From: an uncultured Kiritimatiellota bacterium
Lineage (GTDB): Bacteria > Verrucomicrobiota > Kiritimatiellia > RFP12 > UBA1067
DNA: 64,000 nt
Direction: 5' to 3'
Assembly (NCBI GenBank): GCA_934635385.1
Contig: CAKTZI010000014.1
Span: 1 to 64,000 of the forward strand
The notes below the pieces were generated by a model, which was given only the letters and a program-made list of their open reading frames with translations, had not been told where the DNA came from and made no database searches. Positions 8,301-17,415 of this stretch are shown here, one piece after another. The translations under genes and the position numbers were made by a program. Positions within the stretch are counted from its first letter, which is position 1, and each line of letters opens with the position of its first letter.

Positions 8301-9266
8301 CGCGACGACGAGCATCTTGTCCTTGAACCGCGTCCACGCCTTCGACTCCTTGCCGACGTAGGGCAGCGCGTACCACATGATGTAGCGCAGGCCGAGCGCA
8401 TGGACGCGCGCCACATGCGCCTTCATGTCGGGGAACTTCGCGCGGCAGACCTCCCAGTCGCCCGCGTTGGCGTACTGGCAGGGCTCCGTCGTCTGCCACC
8501 CGTCGTCGACGATGACCGTCTTCATCCCGCAGGCGGCGGCCGCCGCGCATTCCGCCTCGACCGTCGCGGCGTCGATCCGCTCCTGGTGCGCGTACCACGT
8601 CGAGTAGACGGGGTCGTACGCGCAGACGGGCGCGTTCAGCGGCTTCGCGTCCGCCGCCGCCTGCAGCCACCGCGCGGCGTCCGACACGGCCTCGTGCCAC
8701 GGCACGGCGCGCGCATCGAGGCGCAGGAACGTCTCGTAGGACGCGCGTGCGCGCGTCGGCCCGTCGAACAGGCGGAACTCGCCCTGCACCGTCGCCGCGT
8801 TGTCCGTGCCGCCGACGAAGCGCACCTCTTCGCGCGACTCGGCGAGCGCGACCGTGAGCCGGTTGTCGTCGCCGTCGCCGATGAAGGCGTAGAGCGGCTG
8901 ATAGTGTCCGAAACGGCTGACGAACGGCGAATCCCAGATCGGCGTCATGCGGGCGATCGGCGCCATCGGCGCGACGCTCTGCGACCCCGCATGCCAGAGG
9001 TGGCGGATGCCCGCGTTGGGGAAGCCGCGAAACGCGACGCGAAACGCCGGCGGTGCGGAAGCCGTGTCCGCAGACGCGGCGGACGCGGAAGACGCGGACG
9101 CGGCGATCTTCCAGATGGCGACGCCCTTTTGCTCGGACACCTTCTCCATCCGAAACGTCCAGCCGCCCGGCTTCTCGCAGACGACTTCCGGCACCGGCAG
9201 CTTCGCCGCAGAAACCGTCTCGGCGGCCATCGCGGAAAGAATTCCGCACATGATTCTCATTTTCAT
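5355..9266 (-). CDS. Secreted two-module glycoside hydrolase (GH36-like plus DUF6259-like)
   Basis: A 1303-residue secreted enzyme. After a signal peptide (about 1-20) comes a GH36/GH27-type TIM barrel with VIVDDGWQ (DGW 255-257) and the nucleophile motif DGFKLDYLD (Asp358). Retaining alpha-galactosidases of these families release terminal alpha-galactose. From about 640 a beta-sandwich leads into a second barrel (about 870-1290) that begins PEWAYDSPVNLIYP and resembles DUF6259 proteins of Verrucomicrobiota-type genomes, whose activity is unassigned. Two catalytic-type barrels in one chain is unusual. The ribosome site is AAGGA. It is the last gene of the carbohydrate cluster, separated from the rest by a repeat-filled gap. 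The substrate of module two is unknown. Confidence 0.75.
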   Translation of the reverse strand: MKMRIMCGILSAMAAETVSAAKLPVPEVVCEKPGGWTFRMEKVSEQKGVAIWKIAASASSASAASADTASAPPAFRVAFRGFPNAGIRHLWHAGSQSVAPMAPIARMTPIWDSPFVSRFGHYQPLYAFIGDGDDNRLTVALAESREEVRFVGGTDNAATVQGEFRLFDGPTRARASYETFLRLDARAVPWHEAVSDAARWLQAAADAKPLNAPVCAYDPVYSTWYAHQERIDAATVEAECAAAAACGMKTVIVDDGWQTTEPCQYANAGDWEVCRAKFPDMKAHVARVHALGLRYIMWYALPYVGKESKAWTRFKDKMLVVAPKFGVVDPRYPEVRAYLSGLCAEAMREWDVDGFKLDYLDTFKIYDGEDPGEATGWKGMDRRDVAEATERLVREVRDSLLKIKADALIEFRQHYTGPAIRQYGNLMRVADCPGDTWANRTAIAALRLTCPGTAVHSDMLAWDARHATAEDAALQVLNAIFGVVQYSPAFADLPDAHRKMLAHWVKFSLDHREALLFGRFAAHHPEANYTTLSGETGRERVIGVYAAETVVSVPDGGRDVYILNATPAAALVVDVGTACAVEAFDTFGVRQGVRQVPPGLHRLDVPPSGYLRLGRSAAPIRFVSGEATLALSPASGAILSLRTSDGVERAVPADEAFTLQLLDEKGLAMRLRSSDCAFARDGNRLTWTHRSGLRVTLRVTCADGRFSFRPEVTGIPAGRRLEWFDGPQLCISASDTLYWPFYDGCEVTDYALRERIGSWNEYRPLGWTPRRKAWGSLYPGSCQMQFLAAYRDGKGVYFAAEDDRHTPKGVEYERVTDARIRLSLQTFCGDLAADGAWRPAFAYVIRPYDGGWMEACEIYRDWVRRLPGFDQSPPRPEWAYDSPVNLIYPVQGEGIDHGPEPMATNLYYPYTNVMPFVEKYGKAFDAKIMALLMHWEGTAPWCPPYVWPPLGGEKALAALRDALHARGDLLGVYCSGTAWTQESTINGYSQKERLEREGLARHMMRGPRGEIEATICNDRYAQRFGYDMCLTEGWTVATLADELRKMASFGLDYCQFFDQNIGGGALLCYARHHAHPSVPGAWQTDAMLALQKRMLDVIDGCGSKMTLGCEGCAATPYVRNLFYNDSREGNGISFGKPVPGVSFVFHEWMCNFSGNQIGHTCDPLYRWTRAFHYGDMFAVVLGPDGQLAHAWGVDWKRGVPEQAPLIGLVRRLNDLRKRHLDFLLEGFMIRPFVRCESVPVRLTQGGCAIDTTEVLTSFWQNRKGERIGFASNWTRHPARLALTWPDGTREMRLLAPLETVTLR

Positions 9267-9938
9267 CTTTTCTGTTCCTTTTTACTTGATTCCTCAAGTT
9301 AGACAGCAAGCGACATCATCACTTTGGCGCTGCCGCGCGACCACGAAACGCATCTGCCGCGCGCGCGGCAGATGCGGCACGAACGCCGGCCTTCGGCCGG
9401 ACACGAACGCGCGGCAACCGTCCGTCGAAACACGAAAGGCTTACGCCCCCACCTCGACGCTTCAAGGAACGAAGTCCCTTACATAAGCCTACATACGGAG
9501 GCCGAAGCGAAAGTCTCACACGGAGTGACGGAGGCACGGAGAGAAGTTTAAATAGTCGTCCACGTATCCCAATCTCCAGACCGTGCCGGAACTCCGTGGC
9601 TCCGTGCCTCCGTGTGAGACCAAGAGAACTCGACCGAGTTCCAATCTTCAACCTCTTACACCAACCGAACGTTCGAGAGGAATCGCGAAGCCTTTTCGTG
9701 CTTCGACGAACGAGCGGACAGTTTTCGTGTCCGCGCCTTGCGCGGCGTTCGTGCCGACGCGGCCGCGAAACCCCGAAGGGGGAGGACTCGCGAGCGACGG
9801 CGGACGATGCCGCAGGCATCAGGCCCGACGACGTTCGCGTGGCCTCAATCGCGTCCCGCGCGATTTCGCGGCTGCGTCGTTTCGTGGTCTGCGGCGCAGC
9901 CGCCAACTGACAAAAAACACTCACGCCAACCTCCTTCA
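9267..9938. repeat. 672-base gene-free stretch of nested inverted repeats
   Basis: No convincing gene. It holds a perfect 24-base palindrome at 9351-9374, a GC-rich hairpin at 9386-9400, and an inner inverted repeat at 9514-9619. Outer arms rich in CACGAA words also match in inverted orientation: 9339-9350 with about 9877-9891, and 9426-9440 with 9691-9706. It looks like several dispersed repeat elements inserted into one another. It splits the downstream GH36-like gene from the operon and could terminate or attenuate transcription. Confidence 0.65.
9514..9619. repeat. Inverted-repeat element of the CGGAGGCACGGAG family
   Basis: The left arm (9514-9542) and right arm (9592-9619) both read TCTCACACGGAG followed by CGGAG/ACGGAG words when aligned, around an AT-richer 50-base centre. 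Single arms recur at 20268-20296, 34601-34626 and 43433-43452. It is probably a non-autonomous palindromic element. Confidence 0.7.
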
Positions 9939-12900
9939 TCAATTGATGCGTTCGACGGTGAGGCCGTTCAGGAGGCGCGTCGTCGAGTTCGGTCGGTTCC
10001 AGTTGTAGAGGTAATAGTCGGGCGGGCTCGTGAAGTCGAGGTCGAGGCGTCCGCCGTCGCCGACCTCCACCTCGAACGACGGCGTGTACGGACGGTCGAA
10101 GTCGCCGCCTTGCGCGACGTAGAGATCCGCGTTGTCCAAGAGCGTCTTCCCGTTCGCCGTGACCGAGAAGATCCACCAATCCGGCCTGAAGTCGCGCTTC
10201 CAGCCCGCCTTCAGGTAGAGCGTGACGCGGTAGCGACCGGGACGTCCGACGTTGAACGAATAGCCGTCGAACGCGAACGCCTCGGTCTCGTACAGCGTCC
10301 TGTACTTCGTGGCCTTGACGGCATCGGCCTTGCGCGGCGCGCCGCCCTGCTGCGTCGCGCGCTTGCCGTAGTCGCCGTTCCAGGCGACGTCGGGGAAGAA
10401 GAGGTCGCCGTCGATCGTCGTGTAGTCGGCCGTGCCGCAGTTGATGCGGAAGACGCCCTTGTCCATCAGTCGGCGTTCGGCGACGACGAGCGGCATCTGT
10501 CCGCACCGCGAAACGAAGCGGTTGAGCTCCTTTCGGAAGAGCGCGTTGTAGGCCGCCTGCATCCGGCCCTCGGCGACGAACTGCCGCGCGGACGCGAGGA
10601 TCGCGTCTTCCCGCGCATGCGGAATGCCGTGCGCGTCAAACGTCTGCTGCGCGGCGGCAAGCTCCTTGAACCGCGCATCGTAGCACGTGCGGTCGATGTC
10701 CCTGACGGCCAGCGGCCCCAGGCGCGTCCGCCCGCCCAGCGTCTCGCGCGGAATCAGGAACGACCGCAGCTGATAGGGCGTCAGCGCGATTGCGCGGCCC
10801 TTCATCCGCGCGCCGGACGAGAGGTCGATCATCTCGGGCGCGTCCGCCGACCCGAAGTCCACGACGGCCGTGAGGGCGCCGTGATGGATGTTGACGACAT
10901 AGAAGTAAAGCCCGTTCTTCGTCAGGCGGTAGCGTCCCGCGACGGGATCCGTCACGCCGCCCATGTCCGCGAAGTCCAGCGCGGGCAGGGCGCGATAGGC
11001 CTTCGCCCACTCGCGCGCCTCGCGCTCGTGCCCCAGCACATAGAGCGGCTGCTGGCCTGTGCAGAGCTCCAGCACGTCCGACTTCGCGAGCACGTAGGCC
11101 AGTTCCATCAGCCACCAGCGTCCCCACGGCTTCACGTCCGCATCCTGGAACGCGACGGGAAACCGCTTCATGTCGAGCGAGCGCGTGAACGTCTCCCAGT
11201 AGTCGCCGCCCGAATAGAGCATCTTGAGCGCCCCCTGCAGGCGCTTCACGCGCGCAAGCTCGACGGCCTCCGGCGCGTAGAGCGTCTGCCAGCCGTCGTC
11301 CTCCTCGTAGCCGCGATGGAGCTTCCAGCGGAAGTTCGTCACGCTGCGCGACTGGATGAGCCCCGCAATGCCGGGAATCGCCAGCACGGCCTTCGCGTCC
11401 ACGCCACGCTCGACGTAGCCCGCCGGCTCGTCCGGCGCGTGGATGTAGATCCGCATCGCCGGATTCGCCGCGCGCAGACGCTTCGCCAGCTCGCGGTAGA
11501 ACGCGGTCGTCCGCGCCGCGCGCCACGCGAGCCAGCGCGCGCGGACGGCGGGCGTGTTCGTCGCCGTGAGGAAGTCGTAGCGCGCGAGGAAGACGTTTTC
11601 GGCGCGGCCGCGCCCCTGCGGATCGTTCGACGGCCCGATGCGCCCGTCGTTCCGCCCGACCTCGCAGACGGACGGGAATTTCGTCCCCGTCTCCGCCGCG
11701 AAGGCGTTGACCGTCCAGTCGTCGTAGCCGAAGTCGAGCCCGTGCCACGTGCCGAAGCCGTCCCATGCGACGGACGAAAGGCCGTTCGGCCCGTAGTGCC
11801 GCCGGATGTCGTCGAAGCTGCGGAAGACGAGTTCCCATGCGCCCGGATTGGCGGGATTGGCGAGATAGGAGCCGACATTGTAGAGCGGACGGTCGAGGCC
11901 GCGCCGGTCAAGCGTCAGCGCGCCGCGCTCCCGCAGGTCGCTTTCGGAAAATCCGTAGAATGCCGCATCCGGCGCGTTGTAGAGCGACATCTTCCCGGTG
12001 AACGCGATGCCGTTGCGGGCGAGCGCGGCAATCAGCTCGCCGAGCTGACCCTGGCTCGTCGGGAACATGCCGTTGCCCGACAGGACGCCCTCGCTCGCGC
12101 CGAACGTGCGGTAGTAGCGCAGGATGGGGTAGACGAAGGCGTTCTGCCCCGTGTAGTTGAAGTACTGGACGAGCCGGTCGAGGACGCCGCCGAAGGACGG
12201 GTCGGCGTCGACGTTCAGGTTGCTGTAGAACGTCTGGTCTTCGTCCACGTGCCCGAACCGACGCCCTTCCAGCCCCTCCGGCAGGTTGAGCCGGAGGCGC
12301 GGCCACGCCGGGTCGAGCGCGTAGACGCGCAGCGCGGCGACGGCGGCCGGCCACCCGGCGACGAGCGTGCGCGCCTCGACGAGGAAGTTCGTCGATGGCG
12401 TGAAGATCGGATAGCGCATCGTCTGCATCCGTCCCGTGGACGGGAATTCGCGTCCCGCCTGAATGCCCTGCTGCAGGCGGTCGCGCACGCTGCTCACGCC
12501 CTCCGGGTAGAGGTAGAGCCCCATCGAACGCGGCTTGTCGTCCGGCCAGTCGATCTCCAGCAGCAGCGGCTGGCCGCAGAAAGCGGACGGCACGTGCAGG
12601 ACGTCGCCCATGCGCGTCGCGGGCGTGCCGTCCAGCTCCAGGTAGGCGCCGGCGGACGACTGGGCCGGACTGAGCGGTCCGTCCCTGTATGCCATGTCCT
12701 CGGCGCGGCGATAGGTCTTCTCGAAAAGAAGTGCGGTCGTCCGCCATTCGTCGTCGCTCGCCGGATCACCCGTGCGGTCGGTCGGACGCGCGAAGAAGAC
12801 GTTCCGCGTCCGCCGGTAGGCGGGCTGCCCCGCGACCTGCACCGTCAGGCGCACGCGGTAGTCGCCGGCCGGCAGCGTCACGGGATCGGTCGCGAGCAGG

Positions 12901-13751
12901 GTCTCGCGTGCGATGCGGACGTTCGGCAGGGCCTTTTCCGCAACCTGCTCGTATGCCGTCCGCGTCACGCGGAACGGATTCTTTGCGTCTTCTCGGAAGC
13001 GGCTGATCCGCTCGACCGTCAGTGTGAAGTCGGCCGTCCCGGTGAGATTTGTCTCGGACGCGACGGCGTTCGGGAGCATGAACGTGCCGCCGGGCGCGAC
13101 GGTCACGGAAACGGGCGTCGGCTCGTCCGCCGGAAAGACGGAGTTGACGCACACGAAGTCAAACGGCATCCGCGCGCGGTAGGCCGCCTTGACCTCGTGG
13201 TTTTCGAGCGTCCGGCCGTAGAGGCGGAAGTCCGTCCACCCCGTGTCCGGCTCCGTCCGGCGCCCCTTTTCGGGCACGACCGCGACCACGGTGTCCATGA
13301 AGTTGCTCGCCATGTTCCACTGCGTGCGCTCGCCGGCGGTGAAGTAGTTCTCGAACGGCTGGCCGTTCATGAAGAAGCGGCACGTCCCGTCAGGACGCCA
13401 CGTCACGGCCATGTGGAAGCTATCGCCCTCGCCCGTGCCCTCGATGCGGCGGCGGTAGCCCTGCCATGTGCCGTCCGCCGTCAGGACGTCGAACGAGGGG
13501 AAGGCGCCGCCGAGGTAGAGCCGCGCGACGGTCTTGCCGGCCTTGTCGTTGAACGCGAGCGGCGGGCCGCCGAACCAGCCCATGATCGCGCCCTGTTCGC
13601 GCGTGAACGTCCCTTCGGGCGTCTTCACGCCGTCCCAGCCGAGACGGGCGACCGCCACCTGCGGCCCTTCCGCCGCGCACACGGCCAGCGCCCACGCGCC
13701 AACCGCCAACCCCATCACCGTTTTCTTTGTCATTTTCCTTTTCTCCTTCAT
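9939..13751 (-). CDS. Giant secreted carbohydrate-active protein with LamG-like and malectin-like ends
   Basis: 1270 residues with a signal peptide (about 1-27). The N-terminal 30-190 looks like a concanavalin/LamG fold. A beta-sandwich follows, then a long central region (about 420-1010) that looks like a TIM-barrel hydrolase (RFGHVDEDQTFY, TGQNAFVYPILRY, SSVAWDGFGTW). The last 170 residues contain a malectin-like sugar-binding domain (FRINCGTADYTTIDGDLFFPD). No known GH signature was recognised. The gene directly upstream encodes a clear paralogue that shares the central region but differs at both ends. The ribosome site is GAGGAAA. The likely role is outer-surface glycan binding and cleavage, but activity is not established. 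Confidence 0.7.
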   Translation of the reverse strand: MKEKRKMTKKTVMGLAVGAWALAVCAAEGPQVAVARLGWDGVKTPEGTFTREQGAIMGWFGGPPLAFNDKAGKTVARLYLGGAFPSFDVLTADGTWQGYRRRIEGTGEGDSFHMAVTWRPDGTCRFFMNGQPFENYFTAGERTQWNMASNFMDTVVAVVPEKGRRTEPDTGWTDFRLYGRTLENHEVKAAYRARMPFDFVCVNSVFPADEPTPVSVTVAPGGTFMLPNAVASETNLTGTADFTLTVERISRFREDAKNPFRVTRTAYEQVAEKALPNVRIARETLLATDPVTLPAGDYRVRLTVQVAGQPAYRRTRNVFFARPTDRTGDPASDDEWRTTALLFEKTYRRAEDMAYRDGPLSPAQSSAGAYLELDGTPATRMGDVLHVPSAFCGQPLLLEIDWPDDKPRSMGLYLYPEGVSSVRDRLQQGIQAGREFPSTGRMQTMRYPIFTPSTNFLVEARTLVAGWPAAVAALRVYALDPAWPRLRLNLPEGLEGRRFGHVDEDQTFYSNLNVDADPSFGGVLDRLVQYFNYTGQNAFVYPILRYYRTFGASEGVLSGNGMFPTSQGQLGELIAALARNGIAFTGKMSLYNAPDAAFYGFSESDLRERGALTLDRRGLDRPLYNVGSYLANPANPGAWELVFRSFDDIRRHYGPNGLSSVAWDGFGTWHGLDFGYDDWTVNAFAAETGTKFPSVCEVGRNDGRIGPSNDPQGRGRAENVFLARYDFLTATNTPAVRARWLAWRAARTTAFYRELAKRLRAANPAMRIYIHAPDEPAGYVERGVDAKAVLAIPGIAGLIQSRSVTNFRWKLHRGYEEDDGWQTLYAPEAVELARVKRLQGALKMLYSGGDYWETFTRSLDMKRFPVAFQDADVKPWGRWWLMELAYVLAKSDVLELCTGQQPLYVLGHEREAREWAKAYRALPALDFADMGGVTDPVAGRYRLTKNGLYFYVVNIHHGALTAVVDFGSADAPEMIDLSSGARMKGRAIALTPYQLRSFLIPRETLGGRTRLGPLAVRDIDRTCYDARFKELAAAQQTFDAHGIPHAREDAILASARQFVAEGRMQAAYNALFRKELNRFVSRCGQMPLVVAERRLMDKGVFRINCGTADYTTIDGDLFFPDVAWNGDYGKRATQQGGAPRKADAVKATKYRTLYETEAFAFDGYSFNVGRPGRYRVTLYLKAGWKRDFRPDWWIFSVTANGKTLLDNADLYVAQGGDFDRPYTPSFEVEVGDGGRLDLDFTSPPDYYLYNWNRPNSTTRLLNGLTVERIN

Positions 13752-13779
13752 TTCAATTTCCTCTACATGTGTGGTCGTA

Positions 13780-16700
13780 TCAATATTCCTTCTTCACCTT
13801 CACAAGCGCGTTGTCGCCCGGCAGGAAGAAGCTTTTCAGCTCATACGCCTTCAGTTCGACGTCACGCCCCTTCAGCAACGCGCCCGTCGAAAGGTCCTGA
13901 CAGGCCACGCACTGGGAAAGCCCCTGCGGCGCGAACGCCAGCTTCGCCTTCACGCGCTCCCCCGCCGTGTTCGCAAGATAGAAGTACGTGCCGTCCTTCG
14001 CCTTGAACCGGCGGACGACGAGCGCCGCCACCTCCGACGGCACGTCCGCGAACGGGACCTGCGGCAGCGCGCAGTAGGCTTTCGCGAACTCGCGGACGAC
14101 GTCTTCGCTGCCGAGCGAGCCGAGCGGCTGCTGCCCGGTGTAGACGGACTGCGCATCGCCATACGCGACCGCACGGACGAGTTCCTTCAGGAAGTGCCGT
14201 CCCCACGGCTTGATGTCGGCATCCTGGAAGAAGCAGTCGTAGGTCTTCGGATCCAGCGTGTTCACGCGCGTCTCGAAATAGGAGCCGTTGCAGATGACGG
14301 ACGCCACGGCTCCCGACCGCGCACGGATCGTCTCCAGCGACCGCCGGTAGTTCGCCTCGCCCGACGGCAGCGTCGGGTAGCCCCTGAACAGCCGCCACCG
14401 CGCCTGCGTCACGCCCCGGCTGACGCCGAAGCCGAGATTCGGGATCTTCGCCAGCGCGTCGAAGTCGAGGCCGTTCTCGACATAGGCCTCCGCCGCGTCG
14501 GCGTCGTCCGCCTGTCCAAGCCCGATGATGAGCTTCAGGTCGGGGTTGGCCGTCCGCAGGAACGCCGCAAGCTCGGCGACGAAGGCCGTGACCTTGCCGG
14601 CCCGCCAGCGCAGCCAGGCGTCGCGGACGGCCGGCGTGTTCGTCGCCGTCAGGAAGTCATAGCGCGCACCGTAGCGCGATGCGCCCGCCGCACGTCCGCA
14701 GGTCTTCTTCGGCAGGCGCGTGCGCGTCTCGCGCACGAACTGCGCCATCGTCCAGTCCTCGTAGCCGAGCTTCAGCGAACGGAACGCGCCGAAGCTGCAG
14801 CGCAGCGGATACGACACCGCCATCACGCCGTTCGTCGCGTTTGCGCGGATGAGGCCGCCGACGTACTCGAAGAACCTCGCCCGCGCCCACGGGTGGATGA
14901 AGTTCGCCTGCTGCGCGCCGTTGACGTAGAGGTCGGGCGAACGTCCCTCGAAGTCATACGAGAGCGCGCCGCGCCGATCCATTTCCGTCTCGGACAGGTG
15001 AAACCACTGGGCCTGCGGCAGGCCGCCGAGCTGGATGGCCGCGTCAAATCCGATGCCGTTCGCGCCCAGCGTGCGGATCATGTGGCCGATCTCGCCCTCG
15101 CGGTACGGGAACATCCCGTTGCCCTCCGATCCCTCGACCGGGCCGTAGGTGTACGTGTAGCGCGCGATCGAGTAGTTCAGGGCGTTCTGCCCCGTGTACT
15201 TCAGGTAGCGCACAAGCTCCGGCAGGACGGCCGCCGTCGACGAGCCGACCGTATCGACGTTCAGGTTGTTGTAGAACGTCTGGTCTTCGTCCGAATGGCC
15301 GAAGCGGCGCGGCGCATACCCCTTCGGCGCGCGCACCGCCAGCACGGGCAGCGGCTCGACGAGCGCCGAGAGGCGCATCTGCGCCAGCGCCGCCGGAAAG
15401 TTCGCGATCATCGTCCGCGCCTCGAAGAGCATGTTCGTCGCCGCGAAGAACACGAGATACCGCTGCGTCTGCATCCGCCCCGTGTTCGGATACTCCGCCC
15501 CCGCCTGAATGCCGCCCTGCAGCCGGTCGCGGATGTTCGTGCCGTAGCCGTTCGTCGGCTTGTAGAGGTAGAGGCCCATCGAACGCGCCTTGTCGTCCGG
15601 CCAGTCGATCTCCAGCAGCAGCGGCTTGCCGACCCACTGGGGCGCGATGCCGACGATGCAGCTCAGGCGGTCGCCGTTGTTCGTCCCCGCCTCCAGGTAC
15701 GTCCCGGCGGCGGACGTCGCCGTCCGCGCGTCGCCTTTCCGCAGCGGCATGTCCGACGGCTGCGCGAACGTCCGCGACCAGAGGCGCTCGCCCGTCTGCC
15801 ACGCCGCGTCCGACGGCGGCACGTCGGCCCAGCGCCGCACGGGCGCCGCGCTGAAGGTCAGCGTCCGCTGATAGGGCGACGCGCCGCCGCGCCCCGGCAC
15901 GGACACGCGCGCGACCAGCACGTAGTCGCCCGCCTCCGGCAGGACGAGCGGCCGGGTCGCGAGGTCGCGCGTCGCGTCCACGCGCAGGCCGGCGAGCCGC
16001 GTCACGCCGTTCGGGACGGGTTCCGTCCAGCGGCGCGTCACCTTGGCCGGATATTTCGGGTCCTTGCATTCGTGGCGGCAGCGGCGGACTTCCAGCTCGA
16101 TGTCGGCCGCGCCCGTCACGTTCGTCGCCGCCTCGACGGGATTCGGCAGCGTGAACGTGCCGCCCGGCGCGATCTTCGCCGTCACGCGCACGGGCTCGCC
16201 GGACGGGAAGACGGACTCCTCGAAGACGAGGTCGAACGGCATGCGCGCACGGTAGGCGGACACGACCTCGTGGTTCGGCACTTCGCGCCGGTAGACGCGG
16301 AAGTCCTCGACCGCCGGCGCGGGCCGCCGGTTCGTCCCCGTCCTGAAGCGGACGGTGCGCGCCTGTTCGAGGTCGTTGCCGAACATCAGCCAGGAGAACC
16401 GCTCGCCGGCCGTGAAGCCGGTGTTGTAGGGCAGGCCGTTCACGAAGAAGCGCGCCTGCCCCGTCGGAAACCACGCGAAGGCCAGATGCACCCAGTCGCC
16501 GTCGCCGTTGGCGCGCGGCGTGCGCCGCACGAAGTCGAGCGCCTTGCCGCTCTCCGTGCGCACCTTGAACGTCGCCCACGGCACGGACAGCCCCGTCGAA
16601 AGCACGACGCCGTTCGTCGCGTCAAGGAAGTCGCAGACGTGTCCGATCACGTCCCGGCGCACCCAGTACATGACGGCGCCGGCCTCGCCGCTCAGCGGCG

Positions 16701-17412
16701 CGTCCAGGGCGTAGACGCGGTTCGTCGCGCGGTCTTCAGGCGTCGCGGACGGCACGGACAGCACCGGCCGATCCAGCGGTTTCCAGGTGGCCGTCGGCAG
16801 ATCCGCAACCGTCACGTCCGAGATCTCGACGTCCTCGTTCCAGGAGTAGAAGGACACGTGCGAGAACGGCCCAAGCGCCTTCGGCTCCATCATGACGCGG
16901 CGACCGTCGATCGAGACGGCGAAGCCGTGTTCCGTGAAGTCGACTTCAATTCGGTAGGGATGCGGCGACGCGCTCGGCGCGGCGGTGAACTTCGGCTTCT
17001 GGTCCACGCCGAACGAGCGGAGAAGCAGCGTCCCGCGCGGCGAGGTGAAGTCGAGCCAGAACGACGTGCCGTCCGCCCGAAACGTCGCGGTGTTCCCGGC
17101 CGCATCGCGGCCCGAGATGCCCCAGTGATGGCCCGGCGCGCCGGGACGCGCCCCGTGCTGCCGTGCGACGAGCGAGAGGCGAAACCGCTTGCCCGTGCCG
17201 TCGGGCAGCCCCTTGAGGGGGCCGATGCCGCCGTACAGGCCCTTGGAGCGAACCGACCGCCCGTCCGCGCTGACGATCCAGGCCTTCTTGAGGTTCGGCC
17301 CGATGTCCACCGCCGTCCGAAAGTCAACGGCCCCGCCCGACGACGCAGACGTCACCGCGAAAAGAATTCCGCACAAGATTCTCATTTTCATTTCACGCAT
17401 CTCTTTCTTCAT
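13780..17412 (-). CDS. Giant secreted carbohydrate-active protein, paralogue of its downstream neighbour
   Basis: 1210 residues with a signal peptide (about 1-28). An N-terminal concanavalin-like domain at about 30-205 is absent from the paralogue. A second LamG-like domain (about 220-390) and a beta-sandwich follow, then the large shared region with PLLLEIDWPDDK, GIQAGAEYPNTGRMQTQRY, RFGHSDEDQTFYNNLNVD and TGQNALNYSIARY. Those phrases recur with few changes in the product of 9939-13751. The malectin-like C-terminus of the paralogue is missing here. The gaps are 28 bases to the next gene and 3 bases from the phosphoesterase gene, so it is within an operon. Enzymatic family unrecognised. Confidence 0.7.
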   Translation of the reverse strand: MKKEMREMKMRILCGILFAVTSASSGGAVDFRTAVDIGPNLKKAWIVSADGRSVRSKGLYGGIGPLKGLPDGTGKRFRLSLVARQHGARPGAPGHHWGISGRDAAGNTATFRADGTSFWLDFTSPRGTLLLRSFGVDQKPKFTAAPSASPHPYRIEVDFTEHGFAVSIDGRRVMMEPKALGPFSHVSFYSWNEDVEISDVTVADLPTATWKPLDRPVLSVPSATPEDRATNRVYALDAPLSGEAGAVMYWVRRDVIGHVCDFLDATNGVVLSTGLSVPWATFKVRTESGKALDFVRRTPRANGDGDWVHLAFAWFPTGQARFFVNGLPYNTGFTAGERFSWLMFGNDLEQARTVRFRTGTNRRPAPAVEDFRVYRREVPNHEVVSAYRARMPFDLVFEESVFPSGEPVRVTAKIAPGGTFTLPNPVEAATNVTGAADIELEVRRCRHECKDPKYPAKVTRRWTEPVPNGVTRLAGLRVDATRDLATRPLVLPEAGDYVLVARVSVPGRGGASPYQRTLTFSAAPVRRWADVPPSDAAWQTGERLWSRTFAQPSDMPLRKGDARTATSAAGTYLEAGTNNGDRLSCIVGIAPQWVGKPLLLEIDWPDDKARSMGLYLYKPTNGYGTNIRDRLQGGIQAGAEYPNTGRMQTQRYLVFFAATNMLFEARTMIANFPAALAQMRLSALVEPLPVLAVRAPKGYAPRRFGHSDEDQTFYNNLNVDTVGSSTAAVLPELVRYLKYTGQNALNYSIARYTYTYGPVEGSEGNGMFPYREGEIGHMIRTLGANGIGFDAAIQLGGLPQAQWFHLSETEMDRRGALSYDFEGRSPDLYVNGAQQANFIHPWARARFFEYVGGLIRANATNGVMAVSYPLRCSFGAFRSLKLGYEDWTMAQFVRETRTRLPKKTCGRAAGASRYGARYDFLTATNTPAVRDAWLRWRAGKVTAFVAELAAFLRTANPDLKLIIGLGQADDADAAEAYVENGLDFDALAKIPNLGFGVSRGVTQARWRLFRGYPTLPSGEANYRRSLETIRARSGAVASVICNGSYFETRVNTLDPKTYDCFFQDADIKPWGRHFLKELVRAVAYGDAQSVYTGQQPLGSLGSEDVVREFAKAYCALPQVPFADVPSEVAALVVRRFKAKDGTYFYLANTAGERVKAKLAFAPQGLSQCVACQDLSTGALLKGRDVELKAYELKSFFLPGDNALVKVKKEY

Positions 17413-17415
17413 CCT

